Of a DNA stretch of 63,341 nt, positions 17,736 to 25,335 are shown piece by piece (the stretch's first letter is position 1; every line of letters starts with the position of its first letter). Origin of the DNA: Solirubrobacterales bacterium (GTDB lineage Bacteria; Actinomycetota; Thermoleophilia; Solirubrobacterales; Solirubrobacteraceae); the NCBI GenBank assembly GCA_003138355.1, contig PLFX01000016.1, forward strand, positions 1-63,341. The letters run 5' to 3'. Below the pieces are notes generated by a model. The model did no database searches and was not told the origin of the DNA. It saw nothing but the letters and a program-made list of their open reading frames with translations. The position numbers and the translations under genes were made by a program.

Positions 17736-18475
17736 GCGCGACATCCGAGCTACAGCCGGTTGAAACGCGGCGCACGAGCGCGAAGCAGCTGACGATCGGC
17801 GCCGTCTGCAAGGCCCTTTCGGCCGAGTTCCCGGGTATCTCGATCTCGAAGATCCGCTACCTGGAGGATCAGAAGCTGCTCGCTCCGCAGCGCAGCGCCG
17901 GTGGCTACCGCAAGTACAGCACCGACGACGTCACGACTCTTCGAACGATCCTGCGCCTCCAACGCGACGAGTTCCTGCCGCTCCGCGTGATCCGCCAGGA
18001 GCTCGCAAACGGCAGGGCCGGTGCGCCCGAGATGCCGCCCGGGGACGGCGCGAAGGCGCAGCGGCGCGTTCGCTCCGGGGTAACCGTCAGCGATGCCGCG
18101 ATCTACTTCAGCCTCGCCGAGGTGCTCGAGGAGACGCGCGCCGACCCGGAGCTCGTCGCGGAGCTCGAGGAGTACGGCGTGATCGAGGGACAGCGGCGCG
18201 ACGGCACCCGCTACTACGACGAGACCGAGCGCGAAATCGTCCGCGCCGTCCGCGAGCTCGCGCGCTACGGCGTCGGCGGGCGCAACCTGCGCGTGTTCCG
18301 GACCTCCGTCGATCGCGAGGCGAACCTCCTGCAGCAGATCCTCGCGCCGGCGCTGCGATCGCGCAACCCGGAGCGACGCAAGGAAGCGCTCGAAGCGCTC
18401 GACAATCTCGCAACGGTGTCGACGCACCTCAAGCACCTGCTGCTCGTTCGGGACCTACGCCGCCTCGCGGGTTAG
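17732..18475 (+). CDS. MerR-family transcriptional regulator (FtsR-like)
   Basis: 247 aa. N-terminal MerR winged helix: LTIGAVCKALS, ISISKIRYLEDQKLLAPQRSAGGYRKY (residues about 21-66), and the second half FLPLRVIRQEL. The C-terminal region is a longer helical domain with a second MerR-like segment (LEEYGVIEGQRRDGTRYYDE), without clustered metal Cys. Position after an FHA gene matches the actinobacterial GarA-FtsR pair, where FtsR activates ftsZ. The target here is inferred only. Confidence 0.85.
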   Translation: MSATSELQPVETRRTSAKQLTIGAVCKALSAEFPGISISKIRYLEDQKLLAPQRSAGGYRKYSTDDVTTLRTILRLQRDEFLPLRVIRQELANGRAGAPEMPPGDGAKAQRRVRSGVTVSDAAIYFSLAEVLEETRADPELVAELEEYGVIEGQRRDGTRYYDETEREIVRAVRELARYGVGGRNLRVFRTSVDREANLLQQILAPALRSRNPERRKEALEALDNLATVSTHLKHLLLVRDLRRLAG

Positions 18476-18885
18476 TGGACGCGGTCGACGAGCTCCTGCG
18501 CACGAGCGCGGGCTTCGACGGTCTCCTCGGGCTCGATTTCCTCGAGATCACCCCAGAGCTCGTGCGCGGTCGGCTCACGGTACGGCCGGAGCTCCTCCAG
18601 CCCGTGGGCCTCGTTCATGGTGGCGTCTACGCCGCCATCGCCGAGAGCCTCGCGTCGCGTGGCACGGCCGCCGGCGTGCTGCGCGACGGCGGCTACACGG
18701 TTGGGCTCGCCAACCACACTAGCTTCCTGCGGCCAGTCGCCGAGGGGACGATCGAGGCGGTCGGGCGGCCGCTGCACAGCGGCCGAACGACCTGGGTCTG
18801 GGATGTCGAGCTGCTCGACGAGCACGCTCGCCGCTGCGCCGTCTCGCGCGTGACCGTCGCGGTCCGCTGGCAGGAGGACCCGTAG
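18475..18885 (+). CDS. PaaI-type hotdog thioesterase
   Basis: 136 aa, one hotdog domain. Catalytic region LVHGGVYAAIAESLAS (about residues 43-58) with HGG and the acidic residue on the following helix; GLANHTSFLRPV and GRTTWVWDVEL form the sheet. Such enzymes hydrolyse acyl-CoA or hydroxybenzoyl-CoA thioesters. GTG start shares one base with the MerR stop (TAGTG), so it is the fourth gene of the operon. Confidence 0.85.
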   Translation: MDAVDELLRTSAGFDGLLGLDFLEITPELVRGRLTVRPELLQPVGLVHGGVYAAIAESLASRGTAAGVLRDGGYTVGLANHTSFLRPVAEGTIEAVGRPLHSGRTTWVWDVELLDEHARRCAVSRVTVAVRWQEDP

Positions 18886-18917
18886 AGACAACGGACCGTG
18901 TTTGGCGGCTGGTCGCT

Positions 18918-18923
18918 TAGCCT
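18918..18923 (+). promoter_or_regulatory. Putative -10 element (TAGCCT) for the Ni/Co permease
   Basis: TAGCCT ends six bases before GTG 18930; no RBS between them, suggesting a leaderless mRNA. No nickel-riboswitch or NikR-type palindrome is seen in the 44-base gap. Confidence 0.5.
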
Positions 18924-18929
18924 CAGGAT

Positions 18930-20045
18930 GTGACGACCGCCGTCTCCCGCCAGGCCCGCCGGCGCGCGCTTGCCTCGATGGCGCTCGTCGTGGCCGGCCT
19001 TCACATCCTCGGGATTGGCACGCTCGTGCTGGTGCTGAGCGCTCTTCACCATGGCGCGGGCCGTGCAGGAACGCTGACCGTGGGCGTCGCGCTGACGGCG
19101 TATGTCCTCGGCCTTCGCCACGCCTTCGATGCCGATCACATCGCCGCGATCGACAACACGACGCGGCGGCTCGCGCGCGAGCGTGAGGCGCCGGTCAGCG
19201 TCGGCCTCTGGTTCTCGCTCGGCCATTCCACGGTCGTCCTTGCGCTCGCCGGGGCGCTCGCGTTCGGCGTGCACGGGCTGGGCGGCCAGGTCGAGAATCC
19301 GGGCTCGCAGCTCCACGCTGCGGCCGGCTGGGTCGGGACGCTCGCCTCGGGCGGCTTCCTCTACCTGATCGCCGCGTTCAACATGGCGATTCTCGTCGGG
19401 ATCTACCGGACGCTCAGGCGGGTGCACCGCGGTGATTACGACGAGGCGGCGCTCGAACGCCAGCTCGAAATGCGCGGTGTAATGAACCGCTTGCTCGCAC
19501 GCGTGACGCGCAGGGTCACGCGGCCGTCCCAGATGTACCCGGTCGGGCTGCTTTTCGGGCTCGGTTTCGACACCGCGACCGAGATCGCGCTCCTCGTGCT
19601 CGCAGCGGGCGCAATCGGCGCCGGGCTCCCGTGGTACGGCGTCCTCAGCCTGCCGCTGCTCTTCGCGGCCGGGATGTCGCTGCTTGACTCGCTCGACGGC
19701 TGGCTGATGAGCAACGCCTATGGCTGGGCGCTCGACACGCCGGTGCGCAAGGTCTTCTACAACCTCGCCGTCACGGGGTTGTCGGTCGCGGTCGCTGTCC
19801 TGATCGGGACGATCGAGCTGGGTGGCCTGGCGGCGTCAAAGCTCCATCTGGTCGGCGGGTTCTGGGCCTGGTTGGAGAACCTCGACATGAACACGCTCGG
19901 CTTCGCGATCGCCGGGTTGTTCGTCGGTGCATGGCTGGTCGGCCTCGCCGCGTGGCGCTTCGGGCGGATCGAGGATCGCTGGGGCGCGCGGCTCGAGCCG
20001 CGCAGCAGCGCGGTCGGCGTCGCTAGCCGCGGTAGCGGTTCGTGA
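18930..20045 (+). CDS. NiCoT-family nickel/cobalt permease
   Basis: 371 aa, about eight TM segments. Diagnostic motif RHAFDADHIAAIDN (HX4DH) in TM2, plus FSLGHSTVVLALA and GLLFGLGFDTATEIALL. It imports Ni2+ or Co2+ with high affinity. Substrate preference cannot be read; no urease, hydrogenase or cobalamin gene is nearby. A Ni-SOD is not needed, since sodA in this window is the Mn type. The last 23 bases overlap convergently with nadE. Confidence 0.93.
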   Translation: MTTAVSRQARRRALASMALVVAGLHILGIGTLVLVLSALHHGAGRAGTLTVGVALTAYVLGLRHAFDADHIAAIDNTTRRLAREREAPVSVGLWFSLGHSTVVLALAGALAFGVHGLGGQVENPGSQLHAAAGWVGTLASGGFLYLIAAFNMAILVGIYRTLRRVHRGDYDEAALERQLEMRGVMNRLLARVTRRVTRPSQMYPVGLLFGLGFDTATEIALLVLAAGAIGAGLPWYGVLSLPLLFAAGMSLLDSLDGWLMSNAYGWALDTPVRKVFYNLAVTGLSVAVAVLIGTIELGGLAASKLHLVGGFWAWLENLDMNTLGFAIAGLFVGAWLVGLAAWRFGRIEDRWGARLEPRSSAVGVASRGSGS

Positions 20046-21714
20046 TCGGCATCCGCCGGTCGCGGCCGAACGCAAGCTCGGTGATCTTGACGCCCGGCGG
20101 CGCCTGACGGCGCTTGTACTCGGCACGATCGACCAGCGAAATCACGTCGTCGACCGCGCCTTGCGGGAGGCCCTGCGCGACGAGCTCCTCGCGGTCGCGG
20201 TGGTGCTCGACGTAGCCGCGCAGTATCGCGTCGAGCGTGTCGTAGGGGGGCAGCGAATCCGAGTCGAGCTGGTCCGCGCGAAGCTCGGCGGAGGGCGCGC
20301 GATCGATGATCGACTGTGGGATCGGCCCGCCGTCGCGGTTGCGCCAGCGCGCGAGCGCGTAGACGAGCGTCTTCTCGACGTCCTTGATCACGGCGAAGCC
20401 TCCGGCAAGGTCGCCGTAGAGCGTGGTGTAGCCGACCGACATCTCCGACTTGTTGCCGGTCGTCAGGACAAGCCAGCCGAACTTGTTCGAAAGCGCCATC
20501 AGCAGGTTGCCGCGGATTCGCGCCTGAAGGTTCTCCTCGGCGAGGTCGGGCTCGCGGCCCGCAAACGCGGCTTCGAGCAGCTCGCGGTAGCTGTCGACCG
20601 GTCCATCGATCGGCAGCTCGAGTAGCTCGACGCCGAGCTTCGCGGCGAGCGCGCGCGCGTCCGCCTGCGTCGCGTCCGATGAGAACGGGGATGGCATCAA
20701 CGCGACACTGACGCGATCCTGGCCGAGCGCGTCCACGGCGAGCGTCGCGACGAGCGCGGAGTCGATCCCGCCGGAAAGGCCGAGCACGACATGGCGGAAC
20801 CCGTTCTTGGCGACGTAGTCGCGCAGACCGAGACTCAGAGCCGCGTAGATCTCGGCCTCCCGCGGCTCGAGCAGCGTGGCCACGCGCGGCTTGGGCGCCG
20901 CGTCGGCGGGTGCCGGCACGGCTACGCGCGCGAGCACTTCAACTTCGCCGTCGTTTGGCTGCGCGGCAGCGCTCACCGGGAGCTCGCAGACGAGCAGCTC
21001 CTCGGCGAACTGGACTGCACGGGCGATCAGCCGGTCGCGTCCGTCGAGGACGAACGAGTGGCCGTCGAAGACGAGCTCGTCTTGGCCGCCAACGATCGCA
21101 CAGAACGCGTGCGCGATGCCCGTCTCGCGCACGCGCGCTCCGACGACGTCGCGCTCGCGCTCGACGCCCTTGCCGGCGTGGTACGGCGAGGCCGAGATGT
21201 TCAGCGTCGCACAGGCGCCGGCGCGCGCCAGGGCCGCACAGGGATCACCGGCGACCCAGATGTCCTCGCAGATCGTTACCCCGAGCCGCACACCGTTGAT
21301 CTCGATCAGGCCCGGCCGCGTGCCCGGCGCAAAGTAGCGGCGCTCGTCGAAAACGCCGTAGTTCGGCAGGTGAAGCTTGCGGTAGATGCCCGCGACGCGG
21401 CCATTGAAGAGAACGGCGGCCGAGTTGTGGACGGCCGCCGCACGCTCGGGGAAGCCGACCACCGCGACGATTCCGCGCGTTTGCGCCGCGAGGCGGTCGA
21501 CTGCCGCGCGCGCGTCGCGCAGGAAATGCTCCTTGTAGAGGAGGTCCTCGGGCGGGTAGCCGGTGACGGCCAGCTCGCCGAAGGCCACGACCTGCGCCCC
21601 CGCCGCCCGGGCCTGTTCGACGCCGAGCGCGATCAGCCGCTCGTTGCCGTCGATGTCGCCGACGGTGGCATTCAGTTGGCACAGCGCCACGCGCAGGCTC
21701 GAGGACGCTTCCAT
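20023..21714 (-). CDS. nadE: Glutamine-dependent NAD+ synthetase
   Basis: 563 aa, two domains. The N-terminal nitrilase-type glutaminase has its catalytic triad visible: Glu in FGELAVTGYPPED, Lys in KLHLPNYGVFDE, Cys in GVTICEDIWV. The C-terminal synthetase carries the P-loop LGLSGGIDSALVA and GNKSEMSVGYTTLYGD. It amidates nicotinate adenine dinucleotide using glutamine-derived ammonia. GATAAT (21723-21728, minus) lies eight bases before ATG 21714. NAD supply is relevant to the TIR-like gene elsewhere in the window, but no direct link is shown. Confidence 0.96.
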   Translation of the reverse strand: MEASSSLRVALCQLNATVGDIDGNERLIALGVEQARAAGAQVVAFGELAVTGYPPEDLLYKEHFLRDARAAVDRLAAQTRGIVAVVGFPERAAAVHNSAAVLFNGRVAGIYRKLHLPNYGVFDERRYFAPGTRPGLIEINGVRLGVTICEDIWVAGDPCAALARAGACATLNISASPYHAGKGVERERDVVGARVRETGIAHAFCAIVGGQDELVFDGHSFVLDGRDRLIARAVQFAEELLVCELPVSAAAQPNDGEVEVLARVAVPAPADAAPKPRVATLLEPREAEIYAALSLGLRDYVAKNGFRHVVLGLSGGIDSALVATLAVDALGQDRVSVALMPSPFSSDATQADARALAAKLGVELLELPIDGPVDSYRELLEAAFAGREPDLAEENLQARIRGNLLMALSNKFGWLVLTTGNKSEMSVGYTTLYGDLAGGFAVIKDVEKTLVYALARWRNRDGGPIPQSIIDRAPSAELRADQLDSDSLPPYDTLDAILRGYVEHHRDREELVAQGLPQGAVDDVISLVDRAEYKRRQAPPGVKITELAFGRDRRMPITNRYRG

Positions 21715-21796
21715 GACCCCCGATTATCCCGAACGCTTCCGGGTATTTGCGCGCGCGACCGGCGGGCTCGCTAGGATGCCCAACGGTTCATAAACA

Positions 21797-21990
21797 GACC
21801 GCCGAGTCGCCCTGCACAAAGCGAGGGCGAGCGGGGGACCCACTGCCGCATCCCGTCGCAGCTTGTTGACAAGGGATGCGGATGGGGCGAATCGGCCGCT
21901 ACGACTGCGGCCGTAGCGCGAGAAGGATCCGGCTCATGGTGGGCCGTGACCGTTTCGCGCGAGCCCGACAGCTAACCCCGTAGGCGGCGA
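21797..21990 (+). ncRNA. c-di-AMP riboswitch (ydaO-yuaA type)
   Basis: A structured leader between nadE and the RlpA-like gene. It shows the conserved blocks of the ydaO class in order: CCGCCGAGTC, a stem capped by CACAAAGCG, GCGGGGGACCCA, GGGGCGAATCGGCC, and at the 3' end GAGCCCGACAGCTAACC followed by CCGTAGGCG. The RBS AGGAG follows at 21995-21999. A TAGGAT -10 box at 21771-21776 would start the RNA just upstream. In actinobacteria this riboswitch usually controls cell-wall hydrolase or RlpA/Rpf genes, with c-di-AMP turning expression off. Confidence 0.88.
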
Positions 21991-22004
21991 GCAAAGGAGT
22001 ATGT

Positions 22005-22676
22005 GTGATCAGTTCGAAGCTGATCGCGCCCGTCGCGGGCGTGATGGTAATTCCGTGCGTGGCCGCTCTTGCGTCCGGGGTCGCGGAGGGCAAGGGGACC
22101 TCGAGCACGAAGGTCGTACGCACGCCGGTATTCGGCGATGCAGTGCTCTCGTCGCGGTTGCTTACGAGCGAGGTCCTCGCCGGCCACCCGGTGACCCTCG
22201 CGGGCATGCTCGCGCCGACGCTCGCGAGCGAGAGCGTCGCGCTGCAAGAGCGCGGCAGGCACGGATGGCATCTCACCGCCACGCGCCTGGCCTCCGGCCC
22301 GGCCGGAGGCTTCCAGCTCCGATTTCGCGAGCGCAAGCTCGGCACCCACGTTCTGCGGCTAGCCCTGACCGGCCCCGATGGCATCTACTACACACCGGCG
22401 ACCAGACTCACCGTCTTTCACCGTGTGCTCGTCTCCTGGTACGCACTGACGGGGCGAACAGCCTGCGGCACGGAGCTCACGACAACGACGCGCGGCGTCG
22501 CCAGCCGAACGCTGCCATGCGGGACGATCGTCACATTCCGCTACCGCCGCCGGCTCGTGCGCGTCCCCGTCATCGACCGCGGCCCGTACGTCCTCGGCCG
22601 CGCCTTCGACCTCACCTACGCCACCAAGCTGGCGCTCGGCGCCGGCGACCTCACCGAGGTCTGGGCCAGCAGCTGA
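22005..22676 (+). CDS. RlpA-like double-psi beta-barrel exported protein
   Basis: 223 aa. N-terminal hydrophobic signal (KLIAPVAGVMVIPCVAALASG), a middle beta-rich domain of about 95 residues, and a C-terminal RlpA/3D-type barrel: VSWYALTGRTACGTEL, ASRTLPCGTIVTF, VPVIDRGPYVLGRAFDLTYA. The Asp in IDRGP and the FDLT strand are the conserved family positions; RlpA proteins act on peptidoglycan glycans. GTG 22005 follows AGGAG by five bases. ATG 22001 is in another frame. It is the gene controlled by the upstream c-di-AMP riboswitch. Confidence 0.86.
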   Translation: MISSKLIAPVAGVMVIPCVAALASGVAEGKGTSSTKVVRTPVFGDAVLSSRLLTSEVLAGHPVTLAGMLAPTLASESVALQERGRHGWHLTATRLASGPAGGFQLRFRERKLGTHVLRLALTGPDGIYYTPATRLTVFHRVLVSWYALTGRTACGTELTTTTRGVASRTLPCGTIVTFRYRRRLVRVPVIDRGPYVLGRAFDLTYATKLALGAGDLTEVWASS

Positions 22677-22750
22677 GAGCGCACCAAGCCCAACCTTTCG
22701 CACCAACCGGGTCACACCGAGGCCCCAGCCACAGCCCGCCCACGCAAAGC

Positions 22751-22817
22751 CGACGGTGAAAGTCGCCGCCCACCCGGTCAGCCACACACCACGGGTAGGC
22801 GGCGGCTTTCAGCCGTC
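22751..22817. terminator. Long imperfect hairpin, likely bidirectional terminator
   Basis: 22752-22770 (GACGGTGAAAGTCGCCGCC) pairs with 22798-22817 with a one-base bulge and two mismatches; inside it, ACCCG (22772-22776) pairs with CGGGT (22792-22796). It lies between the convergent RlpA-like and LysE genes and includes the LysE stop codon. There is no U-tract, so a pure intrinsic terminator is uncertain. Confidence 0.5.
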
Positions 22818-23442
22818 AGCCGTCTACCGCCAACCGCACGCCCACGCCGATCAAAACTAATCCCGTGATCGCGTCGAGCGCGGATTTGACGCGCCGATTG
22901 CGCAGCAGCGCTGAGAATCGCGACGCGAGCAGGGCATAGGCGGATAGCCAGCCGAGGCCGAGTAGCGCGAAAATCCCGCCGAGCAGGAGAAACGGCAGGG
23001 CGCCGGGTCTGTGGCCGGACACGAACTGGGGCAGCAGGCTGGTGAAGAACACCGCGATCTTCGGGTTGCCGAGGTTGCAGAGCAGGCCTTGCCGGAAGCC
23101 GCGCTGCACGCCGATCCCGGCTTGTGGGCTCGCGACCGCTGCGAGTCCGCCCTGGCGCCGCCAGGCGGCTCGTAGCGCGCCGAGACCGAGCCAGGCGAGA
23201 TAGACGGCGCCGGCGATCCTGAGGGCCGTAAACGCCGTCTGGGACTCCCGCAGGAGTGCTGCGAGCCCAATCGCCGCCGCGGCAATCCACGTGACGAGCC
23301 CGACGCTGATGCCGGCGACCGTGGCCAGCGCCGCCCGGCGCCCGTGGAGCAAGGCGTTCTTCGTCACAAGCACGGTGTCGGGACCGGGGGCCACGACGAG
23401 CACGAGCGCGACGATGATGAAGGGCAGGATGTGGACGTGCAC
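22816..23442 (-). CDS. LysE/RhtB-family amino-acid exporter
   Basis: 208 aa, five to six TM segments. Typical start: ILPFIIVALVLVVAPGPDTVLVTKNAL, then GISVGLVTWIAAAAIG, YLAWLGLGALRAAW and GFRQGLLCNLGNPKIAVFF, the family hallmarks. It exports amino acids or homoserine lactone-like compounds; substrate unknown. GTG 23442 fits the family N terminus; upstream open frame to 23619 is dinB shadow. 25 bases after dinB on the same strand, so third gene of a thioredoxin-dinB-lysE operon. Confidence 0.9.
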   Translation of the reverse strand: MHVHILPFIIVALVLVVAPGPDTVLVTKNALLHGRRAALATVAGISVGLVTWIAAAAIGLAALLRESQTAFTALRIAGAVYLAWLGLGALRAAWRRQGGLAAVASPQAGIGVQRGFRQGLLCNLGNPKIAVFFTSLLPQFVSGHRPGALPFLLLGGIFALLGLGWLSAYALLASRFSALLRNRRVKSALDAITGLVLIGVGVRLAVDG

Positions 23443-23467
23443 GCCCGAGATGGTGCCAGCTTGGTGC

Positions 23468-24538
23468 CTACACGGGCAGCGCGAGCTGTCCTTCGACCGG
23501 GGCCGGCGCGTGTTCGTCTTCGAAGGCCGCGACGCGCACGCCGAGCAGGCGCACGGGGCGCGCAGGCGCGTACGCGCGTAGCAGCTCGAGCGCCGTTCCC
23601 CCGATCGTCGCAGCGTCATCGACGAAACAGGCCAGGGTGCGCGCGCGCGTCACGGTGGTCCAGTCGTCGAGGCGTATCTTGACCGCGACGGTGCGGGCGC
23701 GCAGGGCGCGAGTTCGCAGCCCGTCGGCGAGCTCGCGCGCGAGGTCGATCATCGTCGCCTCGAGCTCCGAGCGGTCGCTGACGTCGCGCGGGAAGGTCAC
23801 CTCACTGGACCGTGATTTCGCGATCCGTTCCGTTTCGACCGGGCTGTCGTCGTGGAAGTGTGCGCGGGCGCGAAGCAGGCGTGCCTGGCGCTCCCCGAAG
23901 CGGCCGGCGAGGAGCTCTGCCGGCGCAACCTGGAGCTCGCCGATCGTGCGTATGCCGATGCCGGTCAATCGCTCCGCTGTCTTCGGGCCGACACCCTGGA
24001 GCGTACGGGCGGGGTGGGCGGCGAAGTGTGCCGAGGCCTGCTCGCGTCCCATCGCGACGAAGGCGGCCGGCTTGAACTCGGCGCTCGCCGTCTTGGCTAC
24101 GAGTCGCGACGGCCCGACGCCGACGGACACGACGAGCCCAGTCTTTTCATGCACCTCCGCGACGACTGCGCGAAGTGCCGGTAGCGGTCGCTCCACGTCG
24201 CTGAGGTCGAGGTAGGCCTCGTCGATGCCGACCTGGCCGACGACGGCGAAGCGTCTTCGCACGATCTCCCAGACCTCACGGCTCTTGGCCCGGTACGCGG
24301 CAAAGTCGGGGGCGAGGAAGATCGCCTGCGGGCACAACATCCGAGCGCGAGCGGCCGGCATCGCCGATTCGATCCCGTAGCGGCGCGCCTCGTAGCTGGC
24401 CGTCGTAACCACGGCGCGGGGACCACTTCCAGCGACGACCAGGGGCAGACCGCGAGCCTCGGGATGGCGCTGCAACTCGACGGAGGCATAGAACGCGTCG
24501 ATGTCGAGGTGGGCGATCACGCGCCGTTGGGCTGTCAC
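23468..24538 (-). CDS. dinB: DNA polymerase IV (Y family)
   Basis: 356 aa error-prone translesion polymerase. Catalytic acidic residues in HLDIDAFYASVE (N terminus) and GIDEAYLDLSD; VSVGVGPSRLVAKTASAEFKP; thumb HhH GVGPKTAERL; little-finger domain with RSSEVTFPRDV. The C terminus ends QLALPV, a beta-clamp-binding peptide (QLxLP). No LexA-type box is evident upstream; the gene follows the thioredoxin-like gene by 35 bases. Confidence 0.95.
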   Translation of the reverse strand: MTAQRRVIAHLDIDAFYASVELQRHPEARGLPLVVAGSGPRAVVTTASYEARRYGIESAMPAARARMLCPQAIFLAPDFAAYRAKSREVWEIVRRRFAVVGQVGIDEAYLDLSDVERPLPALRAVVAEVHEKTGLVVSVGVGPSRLVAKTASAEFKPAAFVAMGREQASAHFAAHPARTLQGVGPKTAERLTGIGIRTIGELQVAPAELLAGRFGERQARLLRARAHFHDDSPVETERIAKSRSSEVTFPRDVSDRSELEATMIDLARELADGLRTRALRARTVAVKIRLDDWTTVTRARTLACFVDDAATIGGTALELLRAYAPARPVRLLGVRVAAFEDEHAPAPVEGQLALPV

Positions 24539-24573
24539 CGCTCGATTGTCGCGCCGCCCGCAGACGTAGCGGG

Positions 24574-25311
24574 CTAGAACAGAACGGCGGCGAGGCGGCG
24601 GCGCGTTTCGCGCGCGAGCGCTTCGTCGGGCGCGAGTCGAGCGAGCTCACCGACTAGCAATCGGCGGATGTCCTCGCGATCATCGCCGTCGTCGCGCAGC
24701 GCATCGAGGAGCAGGTCGAACGCGCGGGCGATCTCGCCGGCATCGATCGCGGCAAGCGCATCGGCGAGCCGACCGTCGCGCTCCAGCTCGATCCGTGCGC
24801 GCAGCCCGTCGGCCTCGAAGCTCGGGGGGACGTCCGCGAGCAGCGCTCCCGCCTCCTCCGATTCACCTCGCGCGAGAGCGCTGCGCGCGAGCGGCACAGC
24901 GGCGTCGGAGCGCCCCGGGGCAAGGATGAGTGCACGGCGCAGCGACGCTTCATCGCCGGCGACAATCAGGCGATCGACCTCGCTGGGTACGAGCGCATCG
25001 AAGAACGCCTCGACCGCCTCGCGCGGCTGTGCGCCGACGAACTCCGCGACGACGGCGCCGTCGCGAAACGCCTTCACGGCCGGGATTCCCTGGATGCCAA
25101 AAGCCTGCGCGATGTCGGGGTTGGCGTCGGTGTCGACTTTCGCCAGGATCACCTCGCCGTCGCGGGCGCCCGCCGCCGCTTCCAGCAGTGGCCCGAGCGC
25201 CCGACACGGGCCGCACCACGCAGCCCAGAAGTCGACGACGACGGGGGTTGTGCGAGAGCGGTCGACGACCTCCCGCTGGAAGTCGGCCTCGCTCACATCG
25301 ATCACGGTCAT
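24574..25311 (-). CDS. Thioredoxin with C-terminal TPR-like region (YbbN/CnoX-like)
   Basis: About 245 aa. The N-terminal thioredoxin domain has an intact WCGPC active site (WAAWCGPCRALGPLL) and GIQGIPAVKAF with cis-Pro. The C-terminal 130 residues are Ala/Leu/Arg helical repeats with TPR spacing (ARGESEEAGALL, REDIRRLLVGE), as in YbbN/CnoX chaperedoxins that hand substrates to GroEL. A GTG at 25317 would add two residues. ATG 25311 is preferred because TAGGCT lies six bases upstream, giving a leaderless mRNA. Confidence 0.9.
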   Translation of the reverse strand: MTVIDVSEADFQREVVDRSRTTPVVVDFWAAWCGPCRALGPLLEAAAGARDGEVILAKVDTDANPDIAQAFGIQGIPAVKAFRDGAVVAEFVGAQPREAVEAFFDALVPSEVDRLIVAGDEASLRRALILAPGRSDAAVPLARSALARGESEEAGALLADVPPSFEADGLRARIELERDGRLADALAAIDAGEIARAFDLLLDALRDDGDDREDIRRLLVGELARLAPDEALARETRRRLAAVLF

Positions 25312-25317
25312 GCACAC

Positions 25318-25327
25318 AGCCTACGAT
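25318..25327. promoter_or_regulatory. Overlapping divergent -10 boxes
   Basis: Minus-strand TAGGCT (25323-25318) stands six bases before the thioredoxin ATG 25311. Plus-strand TACGAT (25322-25327) stands eight bases before the hydrolase GTG 25336. The two boxes share two base pairs, and the start codons are 24 bases apart. RNA polymerase could hardly occupy both at once. Confidence 0.55.
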
Positions 25328-25335
25328 CCGCGGTC

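Noticed and set aside
22001-22759. 252-aa plus frame starting with ATG just after the riboswitch RBS
   Set aside because: Arg/His/Pro-rich without any motif; the overlapping frame from GTG 22005 carries a signal peptide and RlpA-like barrel, and its spacing to AGGAG is correct.
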